Below, piece after piece: positions 10,500-23,820 of a stretch of DNA of 64,000 nucleotides. Below the pieces are notes generated by a model, which worked only from the letters and a program-made list of their open reading frames with translations, was not told where the DNA came from and made no database searches. The stretch is from Corella eumyota (lineage: Eukaryota; Chordata; Ascidiacea; Phlebobranchia; Corellidae), in NCBI GenBank assembly GCA_963082875.1, contig OY720097.1, positions 5,960,501-6,024,500 of the forward strand, in the 5' to 3' direction. Position numbers and translations under genes: made by a program. Numbering within the stretch: the first letter of the stretch is position 1; each line of letters opens with the position of its first letter.

Positions 10500-13400
10500 A
10501 TCTCAAAACCTAAAATTTTGTATTTTATTAGACGCGCATTGGCCTAACTAACATTCAAGATAAAACATTTCGCGAAAATTTTCAGTAAAACAAAAGTTTG
10601 AGGTAATTTTTATTTTTGGTTTAATTAGGTCACCTGATATTTTTGGCCAATGATATTGCATACAAATTTTTTGAAAAAAAATAAAAAATTTTAAATCGAA
10701 AAATAATTGTTGTGTTAGAACCGCACAGGTCCAATTACCGTGTTTACAAAATATTTTTCAAAAATATTAATATTCATAAAAGTTATGAAACTTTTAATAA
10801 AAATTTATAAAATCTCAAAACCTAAAATTTTGTATTTTATTAGACGCACATTGGCCTAACTAACATTCAAGATAAAACATTTCGCGAAAATTTTCAGTAA
10901 AACAAAAGTTTGAGGTAATTTTTATTTTGGGTTTAATTTGGTCACGTGATATTTTTGGCCAATGATATTGCATACAAATTTTTTGAAAAAAAATTAAAAA
11001 TTTTAAATCGAAAAATAATTGTTGTGTTAGAACCGCACAGGTTCAATTACCGTGTTAAAAATATTTTTCGAAAATATTAATATTTATAAAAGTTATGAAA
11101 CTTTTATTAAAAATTTATGAAATCTCAAAATCTGAAATTTTATATTTAATTAGGCGCGCATTGGCCTAACTAACATTCAAGATAAAACATTTTGCAAAAA
11201 TTTTGAGTAGAACAAAACTTTGAGATAATTTTTATTTTGGGTTTAATTAGGTGACGTGATATTTTTGGCCAATGATATTGCATACAAATTTTTTGAAAAA
11301 AAATAAAAAATTTTAAATCAAAAAATAATTGTTGTGTTAGAACTGCACAGGTCCAATTACCGTGTTTACAAAATATTTTTCGAAAATATTAATATGCATA
11401 AAAGTTATGAAACTTTTATTAAAAATTTATGAAATCTCAAAACCTAAAATTTTGTATTTTATTAGACGCACATTGGCCTAACTAACATTCAAGATAAAAC
11501 ATTTCGCGAAAATTTTCAGTAAAACAAAAGTTTGAGGTAATTTTTATTTTGGGTTTAATTAGGTCACGTGATATTTTTGGCCAATGATATTGCATACAAA
11601 TTTTTTGAAAAAAAATTAAAAATTTTAAATCGAAAAATAATTGTTGTGTTAGAACCGTACATGTCCAATTACCGTGTTTACAAAATATTTTTCGAAAATA
11701 ATAATTTTTATAAAAGTTATGAAATTTTTATTAAAAATTTATGAAATCTCAAAACCTAAAATTTTGTATTTTATTAGACGCACATTGGCCTAACTAACAT
11801 TCAAGATAAAACATTTCGCGAAAATTTTCAGTAAAACAAAAGTTTGAGGTAATTTTTATTTTGGGTTTAATTAGGTCACGTGATATTTTTGGCCAATGAG
11901 ATTGCATACAAATTTAAAAAAAAAATAAAAAATTTTAAATCGAAAAATAATTGTTGTGTTAAAACCGCACAGGTCCAATTACCGTGTTTACAAAATATTT
12001 TTCGAAAATATTAATATTTATAAAAGTTATGAAACTTTTATTAAAAATTTATGAAATCTCAAAACCTAAAATTTTGTATTTTATTAGACGCGCATTGGAC
12101 TAACTAACATTCAAGATAAAACATTTCGCGAAAATTTTCAGTAAAACAAAAGTTTGAGGTAATTTTTATTTTGGGTTTAATTAGGTCACGTGATATTTTT
12201 GGCCAATGAGATTGCATTCAAATTTAAAAAAAAAAATAAAAAATTTTAAATCGAAAAATAATTGTTGTGTTAGAACCGCACAGGTTCAATTACCGTGTTT
12301 ACAAAATATTTTACAAAAATATTAATATTCATAAAACTTATGAAACTTATATTAAAAATTTATGAAATCTCAAAATCTGAAATTTTATATTTAATTAGGC
12401 GCGCATTGGCCTAACTAACATTCAAGATAAAACATTTTGCAAAAATTTTGAGTAGAACAAAACTATGAGATAATTTTTATTTTGGGTTTAATTAGGTCAC
12501 GTGATATTTTTGGCCAATGATATTGCATACAAATTTTTTGAAAAAAAATAAAAAATTTTAAATCAAAAAATAATTGTTGTGTTAGAACTGCACAGGTCCA
12601 ATTACCGTGTTTACAAAATATTTTTCGAAAATAATAATTTTTATAAAAGTTATGAAACTTTTATTAAAAATTTATGAAATCTCAAAACCTAAAATTTTGT
12701 ATTTTATTAGACGCACATTGGCCTAACTAACATTCAAGATAAAACATTTCGCAAAAATTTTCACTAAAACAAAAGTTTGAGGTAATTTTTATTTTGGGTT
12801 TAATTAGGTCACGTGATATTTTTGGCCAATGAGATTGCATACAAATTTAAAAAAAAAATAAAAAATTTTAAATCGAAAAATAATTGTTGTGTTAAAACCG
12901 CACAGGTCCAATTACCGTGTTTACAAAATATTTTTCGAAAATATTAATATTTATAAAAGTTATGAAACTTTTATTAAAAATTTATGAAATCTTAAAACCT
13001 AAAATTTTGTATTTTATTAGACGCGCATTGGACTAACTAACATTCAAGATAAAACATTTCGCGAAAATTTTCAGTAAAACAAAAGTTTGAGGTAATTTTT
13101 ATTTTGGGTTTAATTAGGTCACGTGATATTTTTGGCCAATGATATTTCATTCAAATTTAAAAAAATAAATAAAAAATTTTAAATCGAAAAATAATTGTTG
13201 TTTTAGAACCGCACAGGTCCAATTACCGTGTTTACAAAAAATTTTTTTCAAAAATATTAATTTTTATAAAATTTATGAAACTTTTATTAAAAATTTATGA
13301 AATCTCAAAACCTAAAATTTTGTATTTTATTAGACGCACATTGGCCTAACTAACATTCAAGATAAAACATTTCGCGAAAATTTTCAGTAAAACAAAAGTT

Positions 13401-16108
13401 TGAGGTAATTTTTATTTTGGGTTTAATTAGGTCACGTGATATTTTTGGCCAATGAGATTGCATACAAATTTTTTGAAAAAAAATTAAAAATTTTAAATCG
13501 AAAAATAATTGTTGTGTTAGAACCGCACAGGTCCAATTACCGTGTTTACAAAATATTTTTCGAAAATATTAATATTTATAAAAGTTATGAAACTTTTATT
13601 AAAAATTTATGAAATCTCAAACCCTAAAATTTTGTATTTTATTAGACGCGCATTGGCCTAACTAACATTCAAGATAAAACATTTCGCGAAAATTTTCAGT
13701 AAAACAAAAGTTTGAGGTAATTTTTATTTTTGGTTTAATTAGGTCACCTGATATTTTTGGCCAATGATATTGCATACAAATTTTTTGAAAAAAAATAAAA
13801 AATTTTAAATCGAAAAATAATTGTTGTGTTAGAACCGCACAGGTCCAATTACCGTGTTTACAAAATATTTTTCGAAAATATTAATATTCATAAAAGTTAT
13901 GAAACTTTTAATAAAAATTTATAAAATCTCAAAACCTAAAATTTTGTATTTTATTAGACGCACATTGGCCTAACTAACATTCAAGATAAAACATTTCGCG
14001 AAAATTTTCAGTAAAACAAAAGTTTGAGGTAATTTTTATTTTGGGTTTAATTTGGTCACGTGATATTTTTGGCCAATGATATTGCATACAAATTTTTTGA
14101 AAAAAAATTAAAAATTTTAAATCGAAAAATAATTGTTGTGTTAGAACCGCACAGGTTCAATTACCGTGTTAAAAATATTTTTCGAAAATATTAATATTTA
14201 TAAAAGTTATGAAACTTTTATTAAAAATTTATGAAATCTCAAAATCTGAAATTTTATATTTAATTAGGCGCGCATTGGCCTAACTAACATTCAAGATAAA
14301 ACATTTTGCAAAAATTTTGAGTAGAACAAAACTTTGAGATAATTTTTATTTTGGGTTTAATTAGGTGACGTGATATTTTTGGCCAATGATATTGCATACA
14401 AATTTTTTGAAAAAAAATAAAAAATTTTAAATCAAAAAATAATTGTTGTGTTAGAACTGCACAGGTCCAATTACCGTGTTTACAAAATATTTTTCGAAAA
14501 TATTAATATTCATAAAAGTTATGAAACTTTTATTAAAAATTTATGAAATCTCAAAACCTAAAATTTTGTATTTTATTAGACGCGCATTGGACTAACTAAC
14601 ATTCAAGATAAAACATTTCGCGAAAATTTTCAGTAAAACAAAAGTTTGAGGTAATTTTTATTTTGGGTTTAATTAGGTCACGTGATATTTTTGGCCAATG
14701 ATATTTCATTCAAATTTAAAAAAAAAAATAAAAAATTTTAAATCGAAAAATAATTGTTGTGTTAGAACCGCACAGGTTCAATTACCGTGTTTACAAAATA
14801 TTTTTCAAAAATATTAATATTCATAAAACTTATGAAACTTATATTAAAAATTTATGAAATCTCAAAATCTGAAATTTTATATTTAATTAGGCGCGCATTG
14901 GCCTAACTAACATTCAAGATAAAACATTTTGCAAAAATTTTGAGTAGAACAAAACTATGAGATAATTTTTATTTTGGGTTTAATTAGGTCACGTGATATT
15001 TTTGGCCAATGATATTGCATACAAATTTTTTGAAAAAAAATAAAAAATTTTAAATCAAAAAATAATTGTTGTGTTAGAACTGCACAGGTCCAATTACCGT
15101 GTTTACAAAATATTTTTCGAAAATAATAATTTTTATAAAAGTTATGAAACTTTTATTAAAAATTTATGAAATCTCAAAACCTAAAATTTTGTATTTTATT
15201 AGACGCACATTGGCCTAACTAACATTCAAGATAAAACATTTCGCAAAAATTTTCACTAAAACAAAAGTTTGAGGTAATTTTTATTTTGGGTTTAATTAGG
15301 TCACGTGATATTTTTGGCCAATGAGATTGCATACAAATTTTAAAAAAAAATAAAAAATTTTAAATCGAAAAATAATTGTTGTGTTAAAACCGCACAGGTC
15401 CAATTACCGTGTTTACAAAATATTTTTCGAAAATATTAATATTTATAAAAGTTATGAAACTTTTATTAAAAATTTATGAAATCTTAAAACCTAAAATTTT
15501 GTATTTTATTAGACGCGCATTGGACTAACTAACATTCAAGATAAAACATTTCGCGAAAATTTTCAGTAAAACAAAAGTTTGAGGTAATTTTTATTTTGGG
15601 TTTAATTAGGTCACGTGATATTTTTGGCCAATGATATTTCATTCAAATTTAAAAAAATAAATAAAAAATTTTAAATCGAAAAATAATTGTTGTTTTAGAA
15701 CCGCACAGGTCCAATTACCGTGTTTACAAAAAATTTTTTTCAAAAATATTAATTTTTATAAAATTTATGAAACTTTTATTAAAAATTTATGAAATCTCAA
15801 AACCTAAAATTTTGTATTTTATTAGACGCACATTGGCCTAACTAACATTCAAGATAAAACATTTCGCGAAAATTTTCAGTAAAACAAAAGTTTGAGGTAA
15901 TTTTTATTTTGGGTTTAATTAGGTCACGTGATATTTTTGGCCAATGAGATTGCATACAAATTTTTTGAAAAAAAATTAAAAATTTTAAATCGAAAAATAA
16001 TTGTTGTGTTAGAACCGCACAGGTCCAATTACCGTGTTTACAAAATATTTTTCGAAAATATTAATATTTATAAAAGTTATGAAACTTTTATTAAAAATTT
16101 ATGAAATC
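10500..16108. repeat. Higher-order repeat pair in the 311-bp satellite
   Basis: Private variants of monomers at 10,541-13,615 reappear in the same order 3,114 bases (10 monomers) further on. Examples are GGTCACCTGATAT at 10,631 and 13,743, ATTTGGTCACGTG at 10,936 and 14,050, and AGGTGACGTGAT at 11,249 and 14,363. After 14,583 the offset drops to 2,492 (8 monomers), with shared variants such as GCATTGGACTAAC and TCAAACCCTAAAATT. So the second block is a copy of the first that lacks two monomers, a recent tandem duplication by unequal exchange. Confidence 0.85.
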
Positions 16109-19100
16109 TCAAACCCTAAAATTTTGTATTTTATTAGACGCGCATTGGCCTAACTAACATTCAAGATAAAACATTTCGCGATAATTTTGAGTAAGACAAA
16201 AGTTTGAGGTAATTTTTATTTTGGGTTTAATTAGGTCACGTGATATTTTTGGCCAATGATATTGCATACAAATTAAAAAAAATAAAATAAAAAATTTTAA
16301 ATCGAAAAATAATTGTTGTGTTAGAACCGCACAGGTCCAATTACCGTGTTTACACAATATTTTTCGAAAATATTAATATTTATAAAAGTTATGAAACTTT
16401 TATTAAAAATTTATGAAATCTCAAAATCTGAAATTTTATATTTAATTAGACGCGTATTGGCCTAACTAACATTCAAGATAAAACATTTTGCAAAAATTTT
16501 GAGTAGAACAAAAGTTTGAGGTAATTTTTATTTTGGGTTTAATTAGGTCACGTGATATTTTTGGCCAATGAGATAGCATACAAATTTTCTGAAAAAAAAT
16601 AAAAAATTTTAAATCGAAAAATAATTGTTGTGTTAGAACCGCACAGGTCCAATTACCGTGTTTACAAAATATTTCTCGAAAATATTAATATTCATAAAAC
16701 TTATGAAACTTTTATTAAAAATTTATGAAATCTCAAAATCTGAAATTTTATATTTAATTAGGCGAGCATTGGCCTAACTAACATTCAAGATAAAACATTT
16801 TGCAAAAATTTTGAGTAGAACAAAACTATGAGATAATTTTTATTTTGGGTTTAATTAGGTCACGTGATATTTTTGGCCAATGATATTGCATACAAATTTT
16901 TTGAAAAAAAATAAAAAATTTTAAATCAAAAAATAATTGTTGTGTTAGAACTGCACAGGTTCAATTACCGTGTTTACAAAATATTTTTCAAAAATATTAA
17001 TATTCATAAAAGTTATGAAACTTTTATTAAAAATTTATGAAATCTCAAAACCTAAAATTTTGTACTTTATTAGACGCGCATTGGCCTAACTAACATTCAA
17101 GGTAAAACATTTCGCGAAAATTTTCACTAAAACAAAACTTTGAGGTAATTTTTATTTTGGGTTTAATTAGGTCACGTGATATTTTTGGCCAATGATATTG
17201 CATACAAATTTTTTGAAAAAAAATTAAAAATTTTAAATCGAAAAATAATTGTTGTGTTAGAACCGCACAGGTCCAACTACCGTGTTTACAAAATATTTTT
17301 CGAAAATATTAATATTCATAAAACTTATGAAACTTTTATTAAAAATTTATGAAATCTCAAAATCTGAAATTTTATATTTAATTAGGCGCGCATTGGCCTA
17401 ACTAACATTCAAGATAAAACATTTTGCGAAAATTTTGAGTAGAACAAAACTATGAGATAATTTTTATTTTGGGTTTAATTAGGTCACGTGATATTTTTGG
17501 CCAATGATATCGCATACAAATTTTTTGAAAAAAAATAAAAAATTTTAAATCAAAAAATAATTGTTGTGTTAGAACTGCACAGGTTCAATTACCGTGTTTA
17601 CAAAATATTTTTCAAAAATATTAATATTCATAAAAGTTATGAAACTTTTATTAAAAATTTATGAAGTCTCAAAACCTAAAATTTTGTATTTTATTAGACG
17701 CACATTGGCCTAACTAACATTCAAGATAAAACATTTCGCGAAAATTTTCAGTAAAACAAAAGTTTGAGGTAATTTTTATTTTGGGTTTAATTAGGTCACG
17801 TGATATTTTTGGCCAATGATATTGCATACAAATTTTTTGAAAAAAAATTAAAAATTTTAAATCGAAAAATAATTACTGTGTTAGAACCGCACAGGTCCAA
17901 TTACCGTGTTTACAAAATATTTTTCGAAAATATTAATATTTATAAAAGTTATGAAACTTTTATTAAAAATTTATGAAATCTCAAAACCTAAAATTTTGTA
18001 CTTTATTAGACGCGCATTGGCCTAACTAACATTCAAGATAAAACATTTCGCGAAAATTTTCACTAAAACAAAACTTTGAGGTAATTTTTATTTTGGGTTT
18101 AATTAGGTCACGTGATATTTTTGGCCAATGATATTGCATACAAATTTTTTGAAAAAAAATAAAAAATTTTAAATCGAAAAATAATTGTTGTGTTAGAACC
18201 GCACAGGTCCAATTACCGTGTTTACAAAATATTTTTCAAAAATATTAATATTCATAAAAGTTATGAAACTTTTATTAAAAATTTATGAAATCTCAAAACC
18301 TAAAATTTTGTATTTTATTAGACGCACATTGGCCTAACTAACATTCAAGATAAAACATTTCGCGAAAATTTTCAGTAAAACAAAAGTTTGAGGTAATTTT
18401 TATTTTGGGTTTAATTAGGTCACGTGATATTTTTGGCCAATGATATTGCATACAAATTTTTTGAAAAAAAATTTAAAATTTTAAATCGAAAAATAATTAC
18501 TGTGTTAGAACCGCACAGGTCCAATTACCGTGTTTACAAAATATTTTTCGAAAATATTAATATTTATAAAAGTTATGAAACTTTTATTAAAAATTTATGA
18601 AATCTCAAAACCTAAAATTTTGTATTTTATTAGACGCACATTGGCCTAACTAACATTCAAGATAAAACATTTCGCGAAAATTTTCACTAAAACAAAAGTT
18701 TGAGGTAATTTTTATTTTGGGTTTAATTAGGTCACGTGATATTTTTGGCCAATGAGATTGCATACAAATTTAAAAAAAAAAATAAAAAATTTTAAATCGA
18801 AAAATAATTGTTGTGTTAGAACCGCACAGGTCCAATTACCGTGTTTACAAAATATTTTTCAAAAATATTAATTTTTATAAAAGTTATGAAACTTTTATTA
18901 AAAATTTATGAAATCTCAAAACCTAAAATTTTGTATTTTATTAGACGCACATTGGCCTAACTAACATTCAAGATAAAACATTTCGGGAAAGTTTCAGTAA
19001 AACAAAAGTTTGAGGTAATTTTTATTTTGGGTTTAATTAGGTCACGTGATATTTTTGGCCAATGAGATTGCATACAAATTTAAAAAAAAAAATAAAAAAT

Positions 19101-19549
19101 TTTAAATCGAAAAATAATTGTTGTGTTAGAACCGCACAGGTCCAATTACCGTGTTTACAAAATATTTTTCAAAAATATTAATTTTTATAAAAGTTATGAA
19201 ACTTTTATTAAAAATTTATGAAATCTCAAAACCTAAAATTTTGTATTTTATTAGACGCACATTGGCCTAACTAACATTCAAGATAAAACATTTCGGGAAA
19301 GTTTCAGTAAAACAAAAGTTTGAGGTAATTTTTATTTTGGGTTTAATTAGGTCACGTGATATTTTTGGCCAATGAGATTGCATACAAATTTTTTGAAAAA
19401 AAATTTAAAATCTTAAATCGAAAAATAATTACTGTGTTAGAACCGCACAGGTCCAATTACCGTGTTTACAAAATATTTTTCGAAAATATTAATATTTATA
19501 AAAGTTATGAAACTTTTATTAAAAATTTATGAAATCTCAAAACCTAAAA

Positions 19550-22500
19550 TTTTGTACATTATTACACGCGCATTGGCCTAACTAACATTCAAGATAAAAC
19601 ATTTCGCAAAAATTTTCAGTAAAACATAAATTCAAGGTAATTTTTATTTTGGTTTTCATTAGGTCACGTGATATTTTTGGCCAATGATATTGCATACAAA
19701 TTTTTTGAAAAAAAATAAAAAAATTTAAATCGAAAAATAATTGTTGTGTTAGAACCGCACAGGTCCGATTACCATGTTTACATTATATTTTTCGAAAATA
19801 CTAATATTCATAAAAGTTATGAAACTTTTTATTAAAAATTTATGAAATCTCAAAACCTAAAATTTTGTACATTATTACACGCGCATTGGCCTAACTAACA
19901 TTCAAGATAAAACATTTCGCAAAAATTTTCAGTAAAACATAAATTCAAGGTAATTTTTATTTTGGTTTTCATTAGGTCACGTGATATTTTTGGCCAATGA
20001 TATTGCAGACAACTTTTTTGAAAAAAAATAAAAAATTTTAAATCGAAAAATAATTGTTGTGTTAGAACCGCACAGGTCCAATTACCGTGTTTACAAAATA
20101 TTTTTCAAAAATATTAATATTCATAAAAGTTATGAAACTTTTATTAAAAATTTATGAAATCTCAAAACCTAAAATTTTGTATTTTATTAGACGCACATTG
20201 GCCTAACTAACATTCAAGATAAAACATTTTGCAAAAGTTTTCAGTAAAGCAAAAGTTTGAGGTAAATTTTATTTTGGGTTTAATTAGGTCACGTGATATT
20301 TTTGGCCAATGATATTGCATACAAATTTTTTGAATAAAAATAAAAAATTTTAAATCGAAAAATAATTGTTGTGTTAGAACCGCACAGGTCCAATTACCGT
20401 GTTTACAAAATATTTTTCGAAAATATTAATATTTATAAAAGTTATGAAACTTTTATTAAAAATTTATGAAATCTTAAAACCTAAATTTTTGTATTTTATT
20501 AGACGCGCATTGGCCTAACTAACATTCAAGATAAAACATTTCGCGATAATTTTCAGTAAAACAAAAGTTTGAGATAATTTTTATTTTGGTTTTCATTAGG
20601 TCACGTGATATTTTTGGCCAATGATATTGCATACAAATTTTTTGAAAAAAAATAAAAAAATTTAAATCGAAAAATAATTGTTGTGTTAGAACCGCACAGG
20701 TCCGATTACCGTGTTTACAATTTATTTTTTGAAAATATTAATATTCATAAAAGTTATGAAACTTTTATTAAAAATTTATGAAATCTCAAAACCTAAAATT
20801 TTGTATTTTATTAGACGCACATTGGCCTAACTAACATTCAAGATAAAACATTTCGCAAAAGTTTTCAGTAAACAAAAGTTTGAGGTAAATTTTATTTTGG
20901 GTTTAATTAGGTCACGTGATATTTTTGGCCAATGATATTGCATACAAATTTTTTGAATAAAAATAAAAAATTTTAAATCGAAAAATAATTGTTGTGTTTG
21001 AACCGCACAGGTCCAATTACCGTGTTTACAAAATATTTTTCAAAAATATTAATATTCATAAAAGTTATGAAACTTTTATTAAAAATTTATGAAATCTCAA
21101 AACCTAAAATTTTGTACTTTATTACACGCGCATTGGCCTAACTAACATTCAAGATAAAACATTTCGCGAAAATTTTCAGTAAAACAAAAGTTTGAGGTAA
21201 TTTTTATTTTAGGTTTAATCAGGTCACGTGATATTTTTGGCCAATGATATTTCATACAAATTTAAAAAAAAAATAAAAAATTTTAAACCGAAAAATAATT
21301 GTTGTTAGAACCGCACAGGTCCAATTACCGTGTTTACAAAATATTTTTCAAAAATATTAATATTCATAAAAGTTATGAAACTTTTATTAAAAATTTATGA
21401 AATCTCAAAACCTAAAATTTTGTACTTTATTAGACGCGCATTGGCCTAACTAACATTCAAGATAAAACATTTCGCGAAAATTTTCAGTAAAACAAAAGTT
21501 TGAGATAATTTTTATTTTGGTTTTCATTAGGTCACGTGATATTTTTGGCCAATGATATTGCATACAATTTATTTGAAAAAAAATAAAAAAATTTAAATCG
21601 AAAAATAATTGTTGTGTTAGAACCGCACAGGTCCAATTACCGTGTTTACATTATATTTTTCGAAAATATTAATATTCATATAAGTTATGATACTTTTATT
21701 AAAAATTTATGAAATCTCAAAACCTAAAATTTTATATTTTATTAGACGCGCATTGGCCTAACTAACATTCAAGATAAAACATTTCGCAAAAATTTTCAGT
21801 AAAACATAAGTTTAAGGTAATTTTTATTTTGGTTTTCATTAGGTCACGTGATATTTTTGGCCAATGATATTGCATACAAATTTAAAAAAAAAAATAAAAA
21901 ATTTTAAATCGAAAAATAATTGTTGTGTTAGAACCGCACAGGTCCAATTACCGTGTTTACAAAATATTTTTCAAAAATATTAATATTCATAAAAGTTATG
22001 AAACTTTTATTAAAAATTTATGAAATCTCAAAACCTAAAATTTTGTATTTTATTAGACGCACATTGGCCTAACTAACATTCAAGATAAAACATTTCGCGA
22101 AAATTTTCACTAAAGCAAAAGTTTGAGGTAATTTTTATTTTGGGTTTAATTAGGTCACGTGATATTTTTGGCCAATGAGATTGCATACAAATTTTTAAAA
22201 AAAAATAAAAAATTTTAAATCGAAAAATAATTGTTGTGTTAAATCCGCACAGGTCCAATTACCGTGTTTACAAAATATTTTTCAAAAATATTAATATTCA
22301 TAAAAGTTATGAAACTTTTATTAAAAATTTATGAAATCTCAAAACCTAAAATTTTGTATTTTATTAGACGCACATTGGCCTAACTAACATTCAAGATAAA
22401 ACATTTCGCAAAAGTTTTCAGTAAAGCAAAAGTTTGAGGTAAATTTTATTTTGGGTTTAATTAGGTCACGTGATATTTTTGGCCAATGATATTGCATACA

Positions 22501-23820
22501 AATTTTTTGAATAAAAATAAAAAATTTTAAATCGAAAAATAATTGTTGTGTTAGAACCGCACAGGTCCAATTACCGTGTTTACAAAATATTTTTCGAAAA
22601 TATTAATATTTATAAAAGTTATGAAACTTTTATTAAAAATTTATGAAATCTTAAAACCTAAATTTTTGTATTTTATTAGACGCGCATTGGCCTAACTAAC
22701 ATTCAAGATAAAACATTTCGCGATAATTTTCAGTAAAACAAAAGTTTGAGATAATTTTTATTTTGGTTTTCATTAGGTCACGTGATATTTTTGGCCAATG
22801 ATATTGCATACAAATTTTTTTAAAAAAAATAAAAAAATTTAAATCGAAAAATAATTGTTGTGTTAGAACCGCACAGGTCCGATTACCGTGTTTACATTAT
22901 ATTTTTCGAAAATATTAATATTCATAAAAGTTATGAAACTTTTTATTAAAAATTTATGAAATCTCAAAACCTAAAATTTTGTACATTATTACACGCGCAT
23001 TGGCCTAACTAACATTCAAGATAAAACATTTCGCAAAAATTTCCAGTAAAACATAAATTCAAGGTAATTTTTATTTTGGTTTTCATTAGGTCACGTGATA
23101 TTTTTGGCCAATGATATTTTGCAGACAACTTTTTTGAAAAAAAATAAAAAATTTTAAATCGAAAAATAATTGTTGTGTTAGAACCGCACAGGTCCAATTA
23201 CCGTGTTTACAAAATATTTTTCAAAAATATTAATATTCATAAAAGTTATGAAACTTTTATTAAAAATTTATGAAATCTCAAAACCTAAAATTTTGTATTT
23301 TATTAGACGCACATTGGCCTAACTAACATTCAAGATAAAACATTTCGCAAAAGTTTTCAGTAAAGCAAAAGTTTGAGGTAAATTTTATTTTGGGTTTAAT
23401 TAGGTCACGTGATATTTTTGGCCAATGATATTGCATACAAATTTTTTGAATAAAAATAAAAAATTTTAAATCGAAAAATAATTGTTGTGTTAGAACCGCA
23501 CAGGTCCAATTACCGTGTTTACAAAATATTTTTCAAAAATATTAATATTCATAAAAGTTATGAAACTTTTATTAAAAATTTATGAAATCTCAAAACCTAA
23601 AATTTTGTACTTTATTACACGCGCATTGGCCTAACTAACATTCAAGATAAAACATTTCGCGAAAATTTTCAGTAAAACAAAAGTTTGAGGTAATTTTTAT
23701 TTTGGGTTTAATTAGGTCACGTGATATTTTTGGCCAATGAGATTGGATACAAATTTTAAAAAAAAAATAAAAAATTTTAAATCGAAAAATAATTGTTGTG
23801 TTAGAACCGCACAGGTCCAA
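19550..23820. repeat. Second higher-order repeat zone in the 311-bp satellite
   Basis: A monomer variant with TTTGAATAAAAATAAAAAAT occurs near 20,331, 20,954, 22,508 and 23,446, spaced 2, 5 and 3 monomers apart. A variant with TACATTATTACACGCGCATT occurs near 19,554, 19,868 and 22,983. The mixed spacing points to several overlapping rounds of duplication of 2-8 monomers. A further dimer (622 bases) repeats near 25,256 and 25,879. Confidence 0.75.

Noticed and set aside
16154-23820. Recurring minus-strand reading frames of 61-67 codons in several satellite monomers with similar proteins
   Set aside because: Open in only a few of about 55 monomers, broken elsewhere by changing A/T-run lengths, with no start context or codon bias. 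They are by-products of a conserved repeat.
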